Shown here: in pieces, positions 35,325 through 43,606 of the stretch
Layout of the letters: the number at the start of each line of letters is the position of its first letter
How positions within the stretch are numbered: position 1 is the stretch's first letter
Assembly (NCBI RefSeq): GCF_023921125.1
Contig: NZ_CP099466.1
Location: forward strand, 1,240,001-1,304,000
DNA: 64,000 nt
Source of the DNA: Arthrobacter caoxuetaonis
Lineage (GTDB): Bacteria > Actinomycetota > Actinomycetes > Actinomycetales > Micrococcaceae
Reading direction: 5' to 3'
Made by a program: the position numbers and the translations under genes
Notes under the pieces: model-generated
Databases searched by the model: none
Seen by the model: the letters and a program-made list of their open reading frames with translations, nothing else
Told to the model about the DNA's origin: nothing

Positions 35325-36539
35325 TCAGGTCCGGTGTTCGGGCTGCGACTTGGGGATTCTCATGGTGATGAGGGTTCCGGCCCCGACGGCTGTGTCGATC
35401 ACCAGGCCGTGCGCGTCGCCGTACAGCTGGCGCAGGCGGACGTCGACGTTCCGCAGGCCCACGTGGTCGCCGTCGGCGTGCCCGGCCAGCAGGGTGCGCA
35501 GCTTCTGCGGATCCATGCCCACGCCGTTGTCCTCGACGGTTATTTCGGCCATCGCGCCGGCGTCCCGTGCGGAGATAGTAATGTGGCCGTCGCTTTCCAG
35601 GGCTTCCAGCCCGTGCCGGACCGAGTTCTCCACCAGCGGCTGCAGGGAGAGGAACGGAATGACAGTGCCCAGGACCTCGGGGCTGATCTGCAGGGAAACC
35701 TTCAGCCGGTCGCCGAAGCGGGCCCGTTCCAGCAGCAGATAGCGGTCGATTGACGTCAGCTCTTCGGCGAGCGTGGTGAAATCCCCGTGCCGCCGGAAGG
35801 AGTACCGGGTGAAATCGGCAAACTCGACCACCAGTTCCCGGGCACGCGCCGGGTCGGTGTTGATGTAGGAAGCAATCGCGTTGAGCGAGTTGTAAATGAA
35901 GTGCGGGCTGATCTGCGCACGCAGGGCCTTCACCTCCGCTTCCATGAGCAGGGCGCGGGAGGTGTCCAGTTCGGCCAGCTCCACCTGGGCAGCCACCCAG
36001 TCGGCTACGTCATTCGTGGCCCGGATCAATCCGGCGCTGATCGTCGGGGCGAAGATCCCCAGGGTTCCCGCGGCGGCACCGTTGACCCGCAGCGGGCAGA
36101 TCAGCAGCTGGCCGCCGTCGTCCAGCCCCAGAGCCCGCAGCGCCGGACCGCGGAAGACCTTCGTGCGGCCGCTGTCCTGCACGGAACGGGCCGCGAGCAG
36201 TACGCGCTCACGGCGCTGGGGTGTGTCCGCCAGCGATCCCTCCCACGCCAGCACGGCAGCGGTGTCGGTCATGAGCAGCGTCTCGCAGCGCAGCAGCCCG
36301 CGCAGGTGCCGGCTGGCCCGCGATGCCCCGGCCGGAGTAAGCCCGGACCGCAGGTGGCGGGAGGCGAGCGACGCCGTGTGCAGCGTCGCGTACGCGGCGC
36401 GTTCGGCGTCGGACCCCAGGTCGCGCTGGGAACGGCTCAGGCGGTACCCCAAAGCGGCCACGGCGGCGAGGGTCAGCACGGCAATGGCGCAGACCAGGGC
36501 GACGTCGACGGCTGCAGGCATGCCCACCAGACTACCCAC
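35325..36539 (-). CDS. LytS/YehU-type sensor histidine kinase
   Basis: 404 residues from GTG 36539; ATG 36521 is an alternative. One membrane helix near residues 10-31 anchors it. Residues about 60-190 resemble a GAF sensor domain. The His_kinase box is PHFIYNSLN, with the phosphorylated His213, and the HATPase domain has LVENSVRHGLEAL and the G1 box VEDNGVGMD. Having only one helix and a cytoplasmic GAF-like domain, it probably senses an intracellular or membrane signal. In Vibrio and Pseudomonas CrbSR and Rhizobium MctSR, two-component systems control acetate or monocarboxylate symporters, though with other domain types. Confidence 0.9.
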   Translation of the reverse strand: MGSLVGMPAAVDVALVCAIAVLTLAAVAALGYRLSRSQRDLGSDAERAAYATLHTASLASRHLRSGLTPAGASRASRHLRGLLRCETLLMTDTAAVLAWEGSLADTPQRRERVLLAARSVQDSGRTKVFRGPALRALGLDDGGQLLICPLRVNGAAAGTLGIFAPTISAGLIRATNDVADWVAAQVELAELDTSRALLMEAEVKALRAQISPHFIYNSLNAIASYINTDPARARELVVEFADFTRYSFRRHGDFTTLAEELTSIDRYLLLERARFGDRLKVSLQISPEVLGTVIPFLSLQPLVENSVRHGLEALESDGHITISARDAGAMAEITVEDNGVGMDPQKLRTLLAGHADGDHVGLRNVDVRLRQLYGDAHGLVIDTAVGAGTLITMRIPKSQPEHRT

Positions 36540-36645
36540 TGAAGGGGAGCGCCGGAGGCACCCGGCATGCCGTTGGGCGCACGGATTGCTCCGTTCACCG
36601 ACGCAGGTGCGGCGAAAGTGGCCCCAGGGACCCGCGGCTTGGAAA

Positions 36646-36661
36646 AGTGATCCCCATCACA
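36646..36661. promoter_or_regulatory. CRP/GlxR-like palindrome in the kinase-DUF485 intergenic region
   Basis: AGTGATCCCCATCACA differs at one base from the CRP-family consensus TGTGA-N6-TCACA, with symmetry extending inward (GTGAT/ATCAC). It lies 85 bases before the DUF485 start and 107 before the kinase start, so it could serve both operons. The rest of this 206-base region shows a strong AAGGAGGAG ribosome-binding site for the DUF485 gene and no further clear motif. Confidence 0.6.
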
Positions 36662-36745
36662 ACCGGCGCGTTGGTGTCCGGGGTCCCCGATGGATTCCAG
36701 GCTGCGATGCCGTACCGCCGTACGTGCCCTACCCAAGGAGGAGAG

Positions 36746-37117
36746 ATGGCTGAACCCCAGCCACAATCACACCCCGGAAGCGCGGCACCAGTCGACTTCC
36801 AGGAAGTCCAGCGGTCGCCGCAGTTCCAGGAGCTGCGCAAACGCCAGCGCAGCTTCATTTTCCCCATGGCCGTAGTGTTCCTGGTCTGGTACTTCGCCTA
36901 CGTCCTGCTGGCCGACTACGCGCATGACTTCATGTCCACGCCCGTTATCGGCAACATCAACATCGGCCTGATCCTCGGGTTGCTGCAGTTCGTCAGCACC
37001 TTCGGCATCACCATGTGGTACGTCAGCTACGCCAACCGCCGCCTTGATCCGATCGCCTCCGACCTGCGCGGCGAGCTGGAAGCCAAGGGCGTTTCCCTTC
37101 CGGAGGACACCAAATGA
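36746..37117 (+). CDS. DUF485 membrane protein (YjcH-like)
   Basis: 123 residues from the ATG at 36746, behind the ribosome-binding site AAGGAGGAG; the upstream frame has no support. After a Pro/Gln-rich start comes FQEVQRSPQFQELRKRQR, then two membrane helices (about residues 43-65 and 75-100) with the DUF485 core FPMAVVFLVWYFAYVLLADYA given by its VWYFAYVLLADY block. DUF485 proteins are encoded with ActP symporters throughout bacteria and are thought to help them assemble. Its stop overlaps the actP start as ATGA. Confidence 0.9.
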   Translation: MAEPQPQSHPGSAAPVDFQEVQRSPQFQELRKRQRSFIFPMAVVFLVWYFAYVLLADYAHDFMSTPVIGNINIGLILGLLQFVSTFGITMWYVSYANRRLDPIASDLRGELEAKGVSLPEDTK

Positions 37118-38736
37118 GCACCCTCTACATCCCCGCCGTCGTCACCGCTGACGCCGTCCGGGAAACCGGCTGGCTGAACATGCTGATCTTCGGCCTGTTC
37201 GTTGCCGTCACCCTTGTGGTGGTGCTGCGCGCCAGCCGCAACAACAAGACCGCAGCGGACTACTATGCAGCCGGCCGCTCCTTCACCGGGCCGCAGAACG
37301 GCACCGCCATCGCCGGGGACTACCTCTCGGCCGCGTCGTTCCTGGGCATCGTCGGAGCCATCGCCATCAACGGCTACGACGGCTTCCTGTACTCGATTGG
37401 TTTCCTGGTGGCCTGGCTCGTAGCCCTGCTGCTGGTCGCTGAAATGCTCCGCAATACCGGCAAGTTCACCATGGCGGACGTGCTTTCCTTCCGCCTGAAG
37501 CAGCGTCCGGTGCGCATTGCCGCGGCCACGACCACGCTGGCTGTCTGCTTCTTCTACCTCCTGGCCCAAATGGCCGGTGCCGGCGGACTGGTGGCCCTGC
37601 TGATGGGCATCGATACCAAGCTGGGCCAGTCCCTGGTCATCACCGTCGTCGGCGGTCTGATGATCATCTACGTACTGGTGGGCGGCATGAAGGGCACCAC
37701 CTGGGTGCAGATCATCAAGGCCTGCCTCCTGATCGCCGGAGCCGGCATCATGACCATCTGGGTCCTTGCGCTCAACGGCTTCAACCTTTCCGAGCTGCTC
37801 GGTTCCGCCGTCGAGATGTCCGGCAACGCCGCGATCCTGGATCCGGGACTGCAGTACGGCAAGTCCGAAACCTCCAAGCTGGACTTCATCTCGCTGGGCC
37901 TGGCCCTGGTGCTCGGCACCGCAGCCCTGCCCCACGTGCTGATGCGTTTCTACACGGTTCCCACGGCCAAGGAAGCCCGCCGCTCCGTGGTCTGGGCCAT
38001 CTGGCTGATCGGCCTGTTCTACCTGTTCACCCTGGTGCTCGGCTACGGCGCAGCTGCCCTGATCGACCGCGAAACCATCCTCTCGGCTCCCGGCGGCGTA
38101 AACTCCGCGGCACCGATGCTGGCCTTCGCACTCGGCGGACCGGTGCTGCTGGGCGTCATCGCTGCCGTCGCGTTCGCCACGATCCTGGCCGTGGTGGCCG
38201 GCCTGACCATCACCGCAGCCGCGTCCTTCGCCCACGACATCTACGCCAACGTGGTCCGCAAGGGCAAGGTCGATGCCGACGGTGAAGTGAAGGTCGCCCG
38301 CCGCACCGTTGTGGTGATCGGCGTCGTCTCCATCCTGGGCGGCATCGGCGCCCAGGGGCAGAACGTGGCGTTCCTCGTCGCCCTGGCCTTCGCCGTGGCT
38401 GCCAGCGCCAACCTGCCCACGATCATCTACTCGCTCTACTGGCGCCGCTTCAACACCCGCGGTGCTGTCTGGAGCATGTACGGCGGCCTCGGATCAGCGA
38501 TCGTGCTGATCATCTTCTCGCCGGTGGTCTCCGGCGCGGAAACCTCGATGATCACCGGAATGGATTTCTCGATCTTCCCGCTGAACAACCCGGGCCTGGT
38601 CTCCATCCCGCTGGCCTTCTTCCTGGGCTGGCTGGGAACGGTCACCAGCAAGGATAACGAGTCGCCCGAGAAGCAGGCGGAAATGGAAGTCCGCTCGCTC
38701 ACCGGCGTCGGCGCGGAAAAGGCTGTGGACCACTAG
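37114..38736 (+). CDS. actP: cation/acetate symporter
   Basis: 540 residues with thirteen to fourteen helices. ActP signatures are strong: AADYYAAGRSFTGPQNG, IAGDYLSAASFLGIVGAIA and LPHVLMRFYTVPTAKEARRS. The protein takes up acetate, and often other short monocarboxylates, with a cation at the inner membrane. It is coupled to the DUF485 gene by ATGA. The paralogue at 32.7 kb lies in the opposing operon under the same intergenic region. A CRP/GlxR-like site upstream would fit carbon-source control. The exact substrate is inferred from the family. Confidence 0.93.
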   Translation: MSTLYIPAVVTADAVRETGWLNMLIFGLFVAVTLVVVLRASRNNKTAADYYAAGRSFTGPQNGTAIAGDYLSAASFLGIVGAIAINGYDGFLYSIGFLVAWLVALLLVAEMLRNTGKFTMADVLSFRLKQRPVRIAAATTTLAVCFFYLLAQMAGAGGLVALLMGIDTKLGQSLVITVVGGLMIIYVLVGGMKGTTWVQIIKACLLIAGAGIMTIWVLALNGFNLSELLGSAVEMSGNAAILDPGLQYGKSETSKLDFISLGLALVLGTAALPHVLMRFYTVPTAKEARRSVVWAIWLIGLFYLFTLVLGYGAAALIDRETILSAPGGVNSAAPMLAFALGGPVLLGVIAAVAFATILAVVAGLTITAAASFAHDIYANVVRKGKVDADGEVKVARRTVVVIGVVSILGGIGAQGQNVAFLVALAFAVAASANLPTIIYSLYWRRFNTRGAVWSMYGGLGSAIVLIIFSPVVSGAETSMITGMDFSIFPLNNPGLVSIPLAFFLGWLGTVTSKDNESPEKQAEMEVRSLTGVGAEKAVDH

Positions 38737-38751
38737 CCCAATACCGCACAG

Positions 38752-38789
38752 AAAAGGTGCCCTCCCGGCCTTCCGGGAGGGCACCTTTT
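38752..38789. terminator. bidirectional terminator between actP and the AsnC gene
   Basis: Perfect seventeen-base arms AAAAGGTGCCCTCCCGG and complement with loop CCTT, so each strand ends in a T-run. It is a textbook bidirectional terminator between convergent genes. Confidence 0.95.
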
Positions 38790-38803
38790 GCGTGTCTGCG
38801 AAC

Positions 38804-39283
38804 CTATTCGGCGCCGGCCGCCGGACCGCGGTCAAGCAGCGGCGCCACCCGGTAGGGGATCAGTTCACCCATGGCCAGGGTGGTGTCAGAACGTTCGACG
38901 CCGGGCACGGCAAGAATCGCCTTGTTCACCCGGAACAGGTCCTCGGCATCCAGGGCCACGATCCGCAGCAGGATGTCCGCGGCTCCGGTGAGACCATGGG
39001 CCTCCACCACTTCAGGGATGGCGGAAAGATCGGCAGTGATGTCTGACAGGCGCTGCTGCTGGACGTGCACGTGCACGAACGCCATCAGCGGATAGCCGAG
39101 GGCCACGGGGTTGATCCGCCGTTCAAAGGAGAGGAACGCACCCTTCTTTTCCATCCGCGAGAGCCTGGCCTGGACGGTGTTCCGCGAGATGCCCAGGCGC
39201 GACGCGAGCGCGACGACGGTGCGCCGCGGGTCGGTTGCCATGGCCCGCAGGACACGGAAATCGGTAAGGTCCAGAATCTGCAT
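38804..39283 (-). CDS. AsnC/Lrp-family regulator, probable regulator of the ketoacid dehydrogenase operon
   Basis: 159 residues from the ATG at 39283 (MQILDLTDFRVL), where homology begins; longer starts are unsupported. The winged helix-turn-helix covers residues 1-60 (VALASRLGISRNTVQARLSRME), and the RAM ligand-binding domain follows (YPLMAFVHVHV, then AHGLTGAADILLRIVALD). Lrp proteins sense amino acids, and in pseudomonads the Lrp-type BkdR sits divergent from the bkd operon and activates it with branched-chain amino acids. The same divergent layout here makes that role likely. Confidence 0.85.
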   Translation of the reverse strand: MQILDLTDFRVLRAMATDPRRTVVALASRLGISRNTVQARLSRMEKKGAFLSFERRINPVALGYPLMAFVHVHVQQQRLSDITADLSAIPEVVEAHGLTGAADILLRIVALDAEDLFRVNKAILAVPGVERSDTTLAMGELIPYRVAPLLDRGPAAGAE

Positions 39284-39350
39284 AGTGCGCAACGGTAGCA
39301 CGGTGAAAATCCTGTTGGCAGGGCAGGATGCCCAGTTTGCTGACGTGTGG

Positions 39351-39379
39351 TTGTGCCACCTGTTCGGTGTGAGTAGGGT
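39351..39379 (+). promoter_or_regulatory. promoter of the branched-chain ketoacid dehydrogenase operon
   Basis: TTGTGC (39351-39356), a 17-base spacer, and TAGGGT (39374-39379). The -10 hexamer lies inside the CRP-like palindrome. The start of transcription would be near 39386, giving a leader of about 67 bases. Confidence 0.5.
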
Positions 39380-39385
39380 CACACC
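39366..39385. promoter_or_regulatory. perfect CRP-like palindrome over the bkd promoter
   Basis: GGTGTGA-GTAGGG-TCACACC: a perfect TGTGA-N6-TCACA core extended by two paired bases on each side. It overlaps the predicted -10, an arrangement suited to repression. CRP/GlxR is the obvious candidate; GntR proteins can use similar sites. Confidence 0.65.
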
Positions 39386-39452
39386 TATCCGGGCAACGGC
39401 GCCCGGGCATCAGGTTCGGACCCCGCCACCCCAGGGGCCCCAACACGGAAGG

Positions 39453-40604
39453 ATGCGTATCAAAGTGTCCCTGCATATCCCGGTAGACCATCCCGAAAAC
39501 ACCGGAATGGAACCCCGCAACCCGTTCGTCCAGCTCATCCGCCCTGACGGAACGCGCGTACCGGATGAGCTCTACGACCACTGGGTCGACGACGTTGACG
39601 CCGAGGTCCTGCGCGGACTGTACCGGGACATGGTCCTGGTGCGGCGGATCGATACCGAAGCAACGTCGCTGCAGCGGCAGGGCGAACTGGGACTCTGGCC
39701 TCCGCTGCTGGGCCAGGAAGCAGCCCAGATCGGTTCCGCCCGGGCACTGCGCAGCTCGGACTTTGTCTTTAGCAGCTACCGCGAGAATGCGGTGGCCTAC
39801 TGCCGCGGCGTCGGGTACGCCGATCTCATGCGTGTCTGGCGCGGCAATGCCGCCGGTGGCTGGGACCCGTATTCCGTCAATATGGCGCCCACCCAGGTGA
39901 TTATCGGCGCCCAGGCCCTGCACGCCGCCGGTTACGCGATGGGCATCGCCCAGGACGGCATGGACGACGCCGCGATCAGCTACTTCGGTGACGGCGCCAC
40001 GAGCCAGGGCGACGTCAACGAGGCCATGGTCTTTGCCGCCAGCTTCCAGGCCCCGGTGATCTTTTTCTGCCAGAACAACCAGTGGGCCATTTCCGAACCC
40101 GTAGGCCTGCAGGCACAGATCCCCGTCTCCAACCGGGCGCCCGGCTTTGGCATCCCGGCCATCCGGGTGGACGGCAACGACGTCCTGGCCACGCTCGCCG
40201 CAACACGGGTAGCGCTGGACCGGGCGCGCAGCGGGGGAGGGCCCACCTTCATCGAAGCCGTCACCTACCGGATGGGTCCGCACACCACCGCCGACGACCC
40301 CACGCGCTACCGGGACCAGGCCGAAGTGCTCGAATGGCAGGAGCGGGATCCGATCAGCAGGCTCTCCGCCTACCTGCAAGGACAGGGAGAGTTCGACGAC
40401 GCCTTCCGCGCCTCGGTGGAACAGGACGCCGGCGCGCTCGCCGCCGAACTCCGGGCGGCCTGCCTTGGCCTGCCGGACCCGGGCCCCGACGAGGTCTTCG
40501 CCCACGTGTACGCCGAACCCAACAGCTGGCTGGACCGCCAGGAGCAGCATTACCGCCAGTACCGCTCGATGATGGAGCCTGCCGCGGAAGGCGGAACACG
40601 ATGA
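39453..40604 (+). CDS. bkdA: branched-chain 2-oxoacid dehydrogenase E1 alpha
   Basis: 383 residues from ATG 39453; GTG 39465 or ATG 39507 are possible and none has a good ribosome-binding site. The thiamine diphosphate motif GDG-x-NN is present as GDGATSQGDVNEA then CQNNQWA. The phosphorylation-loop region and YRMGPHTTADDPTRY are those of E1 alpha of pyruvate or branched-chain complexes. It decarboxylates the keto acids of leucine, valine and isoleucine, passing the acyl group to E2. The cluster context (carboxylase, acyl-CoA dehydrogenase, hydratase) supports branched-chain substrates. ATGA coupling to E1 beta. No E3 gene lies nearby. Confidence 0.9.
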   Translation: MRIKVSLHIPVDHPENTGMEPRNPFVQLIRPDGTRVPDELYDHWVDDVDAEVLRGLYRDMVLVRRIDTEATSLQRQGELGLWPPLLGQEAAQIGSARALRSSDFVFSSYRENAVAYCRGVGYADLMRVWRGNAAGGWDPYSVNMAPTQVIIGAQALHAAGYAMGIAQDGMDDAAISYFGDGATSQGDVNEAMVFAASFQAPVIFFCQNNQWAISEPVGLQAQIPVSNRAPGFGIPAIRVDGNDVLATLAATRVALDRARSGGGPTFIEAVTYRMGPHTTADDPTRYRDQAEVLEWQERDPISRLSAYLQGQGEFDDAFRASVEQDAGALAAELRAACLGLPDPGPDEVFAHVYAEPNSWLDRQEQHYRQYRSMMEPAAEGGTR

Positions 40605-41623
40605 GCAGCATGGGTTTTGGCCGCGCGATTACCGCCGGCCTGCACGACGCCATGGCCGAGGACCCCAAGGTGCTCCTGATGGGGGAAGACATCGGCAAGC
40701 TCGGCGGCGTCTTCCGCATCACCGACGGATTGCAGGCGGAGTTCGGCCCCAAACGGGTGATGGACACTCCGCTGGCCGAATCCGGGATCATGGGGACCGC
40801 CGTCGGGCTGGCGTTCAGGGGATACCGCCCCGTAGTGGAGATCCAGTTCGACGGGTTCATCTATCCGGCCTTCGACCAGATCGTTTCGCAGGTCGCAAAG
40901 ATGCATTACCGCACGCGGGGCGCCGTTAAACTGCCGCTGACCATACGGGTTCCCTTCGGCGGCGGCATCGGGTCTCCGGAGCACCACTCGGAGTCCCCGG
41001 AAGCCTACTTCACCCACACCTCCGGCCTGCGGGTCATCAGCGTCTCCAATCCGCAGGACGCCTACACGATGATCCGGCAGGCCATCGCCAGCGATGATCC
41101 GGTGCTCTACTTCGAGCCCAAGCGCCGCTACCACACGAAGGGTGAGGTCAGCCGGACACTGGACGGCGCCTTGCCGATGGGCGCTGCGCGCGTGGCCGCG
41201 GCGGGAAATGATGTCACCCTGGTGGCCTACGGCCCCCTGGTGATGACGGCCCTGGACGCCGCCGTCGCGGCTTCCGACGAGGGCATCTCCGTTGAGGTGA
41301 TCGATCTGCGCTCGCTCTCGCCGGTGGACTACGACGCCGTCGAAGCCTCAGTGCGGAAGACCGGCCGCCTGGTCATCACCCATGAGGCGGCCCAATCCGG
41401 CGGGCTGGGAGCAGAGATAGCCGCAAGTATTACCGAGCGCTGCTTCGACTTCCTGGAGCACGCACCCGTGCGCGTGACCGGGTTCGACATTCCTTATCCG
41501 CCGGCCCGGCTGGAGAAGCACCACCTGCCGGACCTTGACCGGATCCTGGACGGCGTGGACCGGGTCATGCGCCGCCCGAACTCGCAGGACCGCCCCCGCG
41601 CGCTGGCAGGGGTGCAGGCATGA
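40601..41623 (+). CDS. bkdB: branched-chain 2-oxoacid dehydrogenase E1 beta
   Basis: 340 residues from the ATG at 40601, which overlaps the E1 alpha stop as ATGA. It has the transketolase-type pyrimidine-binding fold: VLLMGEDIGKLGGVFRIT, VVEIQFDGFIYPAFDQI and LPLTIRVPFGGGIGSPEHHSES (blocks VPFGGG and EHHSES), and the C-terminal transketolase domain with ISVEVIDLRSLSPVD. It forms the alpha2beta2 E1 with the previous product. The E2 start again overlaps as ATGA. Confidence 0.93.
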   Translation: MSSMGFGRAITAGLHDAMAEDPKVLLMGEDIGKLGGVFRITDGLQAEFGPKRVMDTPLAESGIMGTAVGLAFRGYRPVVEIQFDGFIYPAFDQIVSQVAKMHYRTRGAVKLPLTIRVPFGGGIGSPEHHSESPEAYFTHTSGLRVISVSNPQDAYTMIRQAIASDDPVLYFEPKRRYHTKGEVSRTLDGALPMGAARVAAAGNDVTLVAYGPLVMTALDAAVAASDEGISVEVIDLRSLSPVDYDAVEASVRKTGRLVITHEAAQSGGLGAEIAASITERCFDFLEHAPVRVTGFDIPYPPARLEKHHLPDLDRILDGVDRVMRRPNSQDRPRALAGVQA

Positions 41624-42999
41624 TCCGCGAATTCCGGCTTCCGGACCTCGGGGAAGGACTGACCGAATCCGAGATCCTCTCCTGGCGCGTTGCCGAAGGG
41701 CAGTCCGTCACGCTGAACCAGGTCATCGCCGAGGTGGAGACAGCGAAGGCCGTCGTCGAGCTTCCGTCGCCTTTTGAAGGCGTGGTGGCCAGGCTGCACG
41801 AATCCGTTGGGTCCGTGGTGGAGGTCGGGTCTCCGATCATCAGCTTTGACGTTGCGGATCCGGCCGGAACGTCCGTGCCGGCAGGAACAGCGCCTGTGGA
41901 GGACGCTCCGCGCCGGCAGCCCACCCTGGTGGGCTACGGCGCGGAACCGGACAAAGCGGGCCGCCCGGCGCGCCGGCCGCGGCCAGGACTGTCCGCTCAG
42001 CCGGCCCCGGCATCGCCGGTGCCCCCGGTCCCGGCCCCGGCACCGGCCCCCGTGCCCGTTGCGCCTGATGCCGTTGCGGCCGGCAACGTCGAGGTGATGC
42101 CCGACCGGCCGCGCTCCACCCCGCCGGTACGCAAGCTCGCCCGCGACTTGGGCATCGACTTGGCCGGCATCTCCGGCAGCGGACCGGAAGGACGGATCCT
42201 GCGTGCCGACGTCGAAGCGGCAATCGGCTCGAGAGATGACCCAGGCATGCAGGCCGGTGCACAGCCCGTTGTTGCGGACGCGCCGCACCTGGGCCAGGGC
42301 CGCGAGGAACGGGTGCCGATCGCAGGAATTCGGAAGCACACGGCGGCTGCCATGGTTGCCAGCGCGTTTACTGCGCCGCACGCTACCGTCTTCCTCACGG
42401 TGGACGTCACACCTTCCATGAACCTGCTGGAAAAGCTGAGGGCACGCAAGGAGTACGACGGCGTTCGGCTTACCCCGCTGGTCCTGGCTGCCAAGGCAGT
42501 CTGCCTGGCGCTCCGCCGCCACCCGGGGCTGAACGCCCGCTGGGATGAGGCTGCACGGGAGATCATCCGGTACCGGTACGTGAACCTCGGCATTGCGGCG
42601 GCCACCCCCAGGGGACTGATGGTGCCCAATATCAAGGACGCCCAGGAGCTGGGACTTCGGGAACTGGCCCTGGCCATCTCGGACCTCGCACGGACGGCAC
42701 GGGAAGGACGCACCCCGCCGGCCGCGCTCTCCGGAGGAACGGTGTCCATCTCCAACGTGGGTGTCTTTGGCGTAGATGCCGGGACCCCGATCCTCAATCC
42801 CGGTGAGGCAGTGATCCTGGCCCTCGGGGCAGTGCGGAACCAGCCCTGGGAGTACGAGGGCGGGATTGCCCTCCGGCAAGTGACAACGCTGAGCCTCTCC
42901 TTCGACCACCGCCTGGTGGACGGAGCGGAAGGCGCAGCATTCCTCCGGGATATCGGGGACGTACTCGGCGAACCGGCGATGGTCCTGGCGATGGACTAA
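41620..42999 (+). CDS. bkdC: branched-chain 2-oxoacid dehydrogenase E2 (dihydrolipoyl acyltransferase)
   Basis: 459 residues with a single N-terminal lipoyl domain (lipoyl Lys43 in EVETAKAVVELPSP), a Pro/Ala/Val linker around residues 120-155, a peripheral subunit-binding domain (PPVRKLARDLGIDLAGISG, then GPEGRIL) and the catalytic domain. The HxxxDG acyltransferase motif is DHRLVDGA (His430, Asp434). It forms the core of the complex and makes isovaleryl-, isobutyryl- or 2-methylbutyryl-CoA. In Mycobacterium tuberculosis the equivalent BkdC (Rv2495c) lies in the same cluster. E3 must come from elsewhere. Confidence 0.92.
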   Translation: MIREFRLPDLGEGLTESEILSWRVAEGQSVTLNQVIAEVETAKAVVELPSPFEGVVARLHESVGSVVEVGSPIISFDVADPAGTSVPAGTAPVEDAPRRQPTLVGYGAEPDKAGRPARRPRPGLSAQPAPASPVPPVPAPAPAPVPVAPDAVAAGNVEVMPDRPRSTPPVRKLARDLGIDLAGISGSGPEGRILRADVEAAIGSRDDPGMQAGAQPVVADAPHLGQGREERVPIAGIRKHTAAAMVASAFTAPHATVFLTVDVTPSMNLLEKLRARKEYDGVRLTPLVLAAKAVCLALRRHPGLNARWDEAAREIIRYRYVNLGIAAATPRGLMVPNIKDAQELGLRELALAISDLARTAREGRTPPAALSGGTVSISNVGVFGVDAGTPILNPGEAVILALGAVRNQPWEYEGGIALRQVTTLSLSFDHRLVDGAEGAAFLRDIGDVLGEPAMVLAMD

Positions 43000-43031
43000 G
43001 GCCGGCCGGCCACCGGAGACGCTTAAGAGGA

Positions 43032-43076
43032 AAGGACCCCCTTCCACGCTGAATACCGCGTGGGAAGGGGGTCCTT
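43032..43076. terminator. bidirectional terminator between bkdC and the GNAT gene
   Basis: Long arms AAGGACCCCCTTCCACGC and GCGTGGGAAGGGGGTCCTT (one bulged base) around an eight-base loop, followed by TTCC, between convergent genes. Confidence 0.88.
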
Positions 43077-43093
43077 CCGAACAAGTGTGTGCC

Positions 43094-43567
43094 TCAGTGC
43101 TGCGCCAGTTCGAGTTCCAGTTCGCGCACCACGGCGCCCCGGGCATTGGCGAAGCTCTGTGCCTCGCCGATGACCTTGAAGCCGTAGCGCTCCAGGATGC
43201 GGATGGAGCTGACGTTGTCCGCCACGGCGCGTGCGCGGATGGGACGCTCCGGGAACTCCTCCAGGAACAGCCCGACCGCCGCCGTCGTAATTCCCTGTCC
43301 CCAGCGGGAACGGTCGATCCAGTAGCTGATCTCCGGGACGTCGCCCTCGCGGTAGGCGAGGATCGAGCCCACTACCTCCCCGTCGGCAACAATGGTGCGC
43401 ACGGTGATCCCGGTGTCACTGAGGATTTGCTGCCAGTGGAGGTCAAAGACACCACGGTCGGACGGATTCTTGGCGGCAAAGGCAGCCATATGGTTGGCGC
43501 CCGGGTCCAGCTGGTGGCTGAAGAACTCATCCAGGTCCGCTGGTACTACGGCACGAAGCTCAATCAC
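43094..43567 (-). CDS. GNAT-family acetyltransferase (RimJ/RimL-like)
   Basis: 157 residues. The sequence shows the GNAT order: an N-terminal IELRAVVPADLDEFFSHQ, the strand EISYWIDRSRWGQGITTAAVGLFLEE with the RxxGxG/A-type acetyl-CoA loop (RWGQGI), and NVSSIRILERYGFKVIGE near the end, typical of the RimJ/RimL group that modifies protein N-termini or small amines. Acceptor unknown. It sits alone between the bkd operon and the TetR gene and has no obvious link to branched-chain catabolism. Confidence 0.8.
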   Translation of the reverse strand: MIELRAVVPADLDEFFSHQLDPGANHMAAFAAKNPSDRGVFDLHWQQILSDTGITVRTIVADGEVVGSILAYREGDVPEISYWIDRSRWGQGITTAAVGLFLEEFPERPIRARAVADNVSSIRILERYGFKVIGEAQSFANARGAVVRELELELAQH

Positions 43568-43606
43568 GGCAGGTCTTTCTGCTCGGGGTGTTTGCTCTCC
43601 AGCCTA

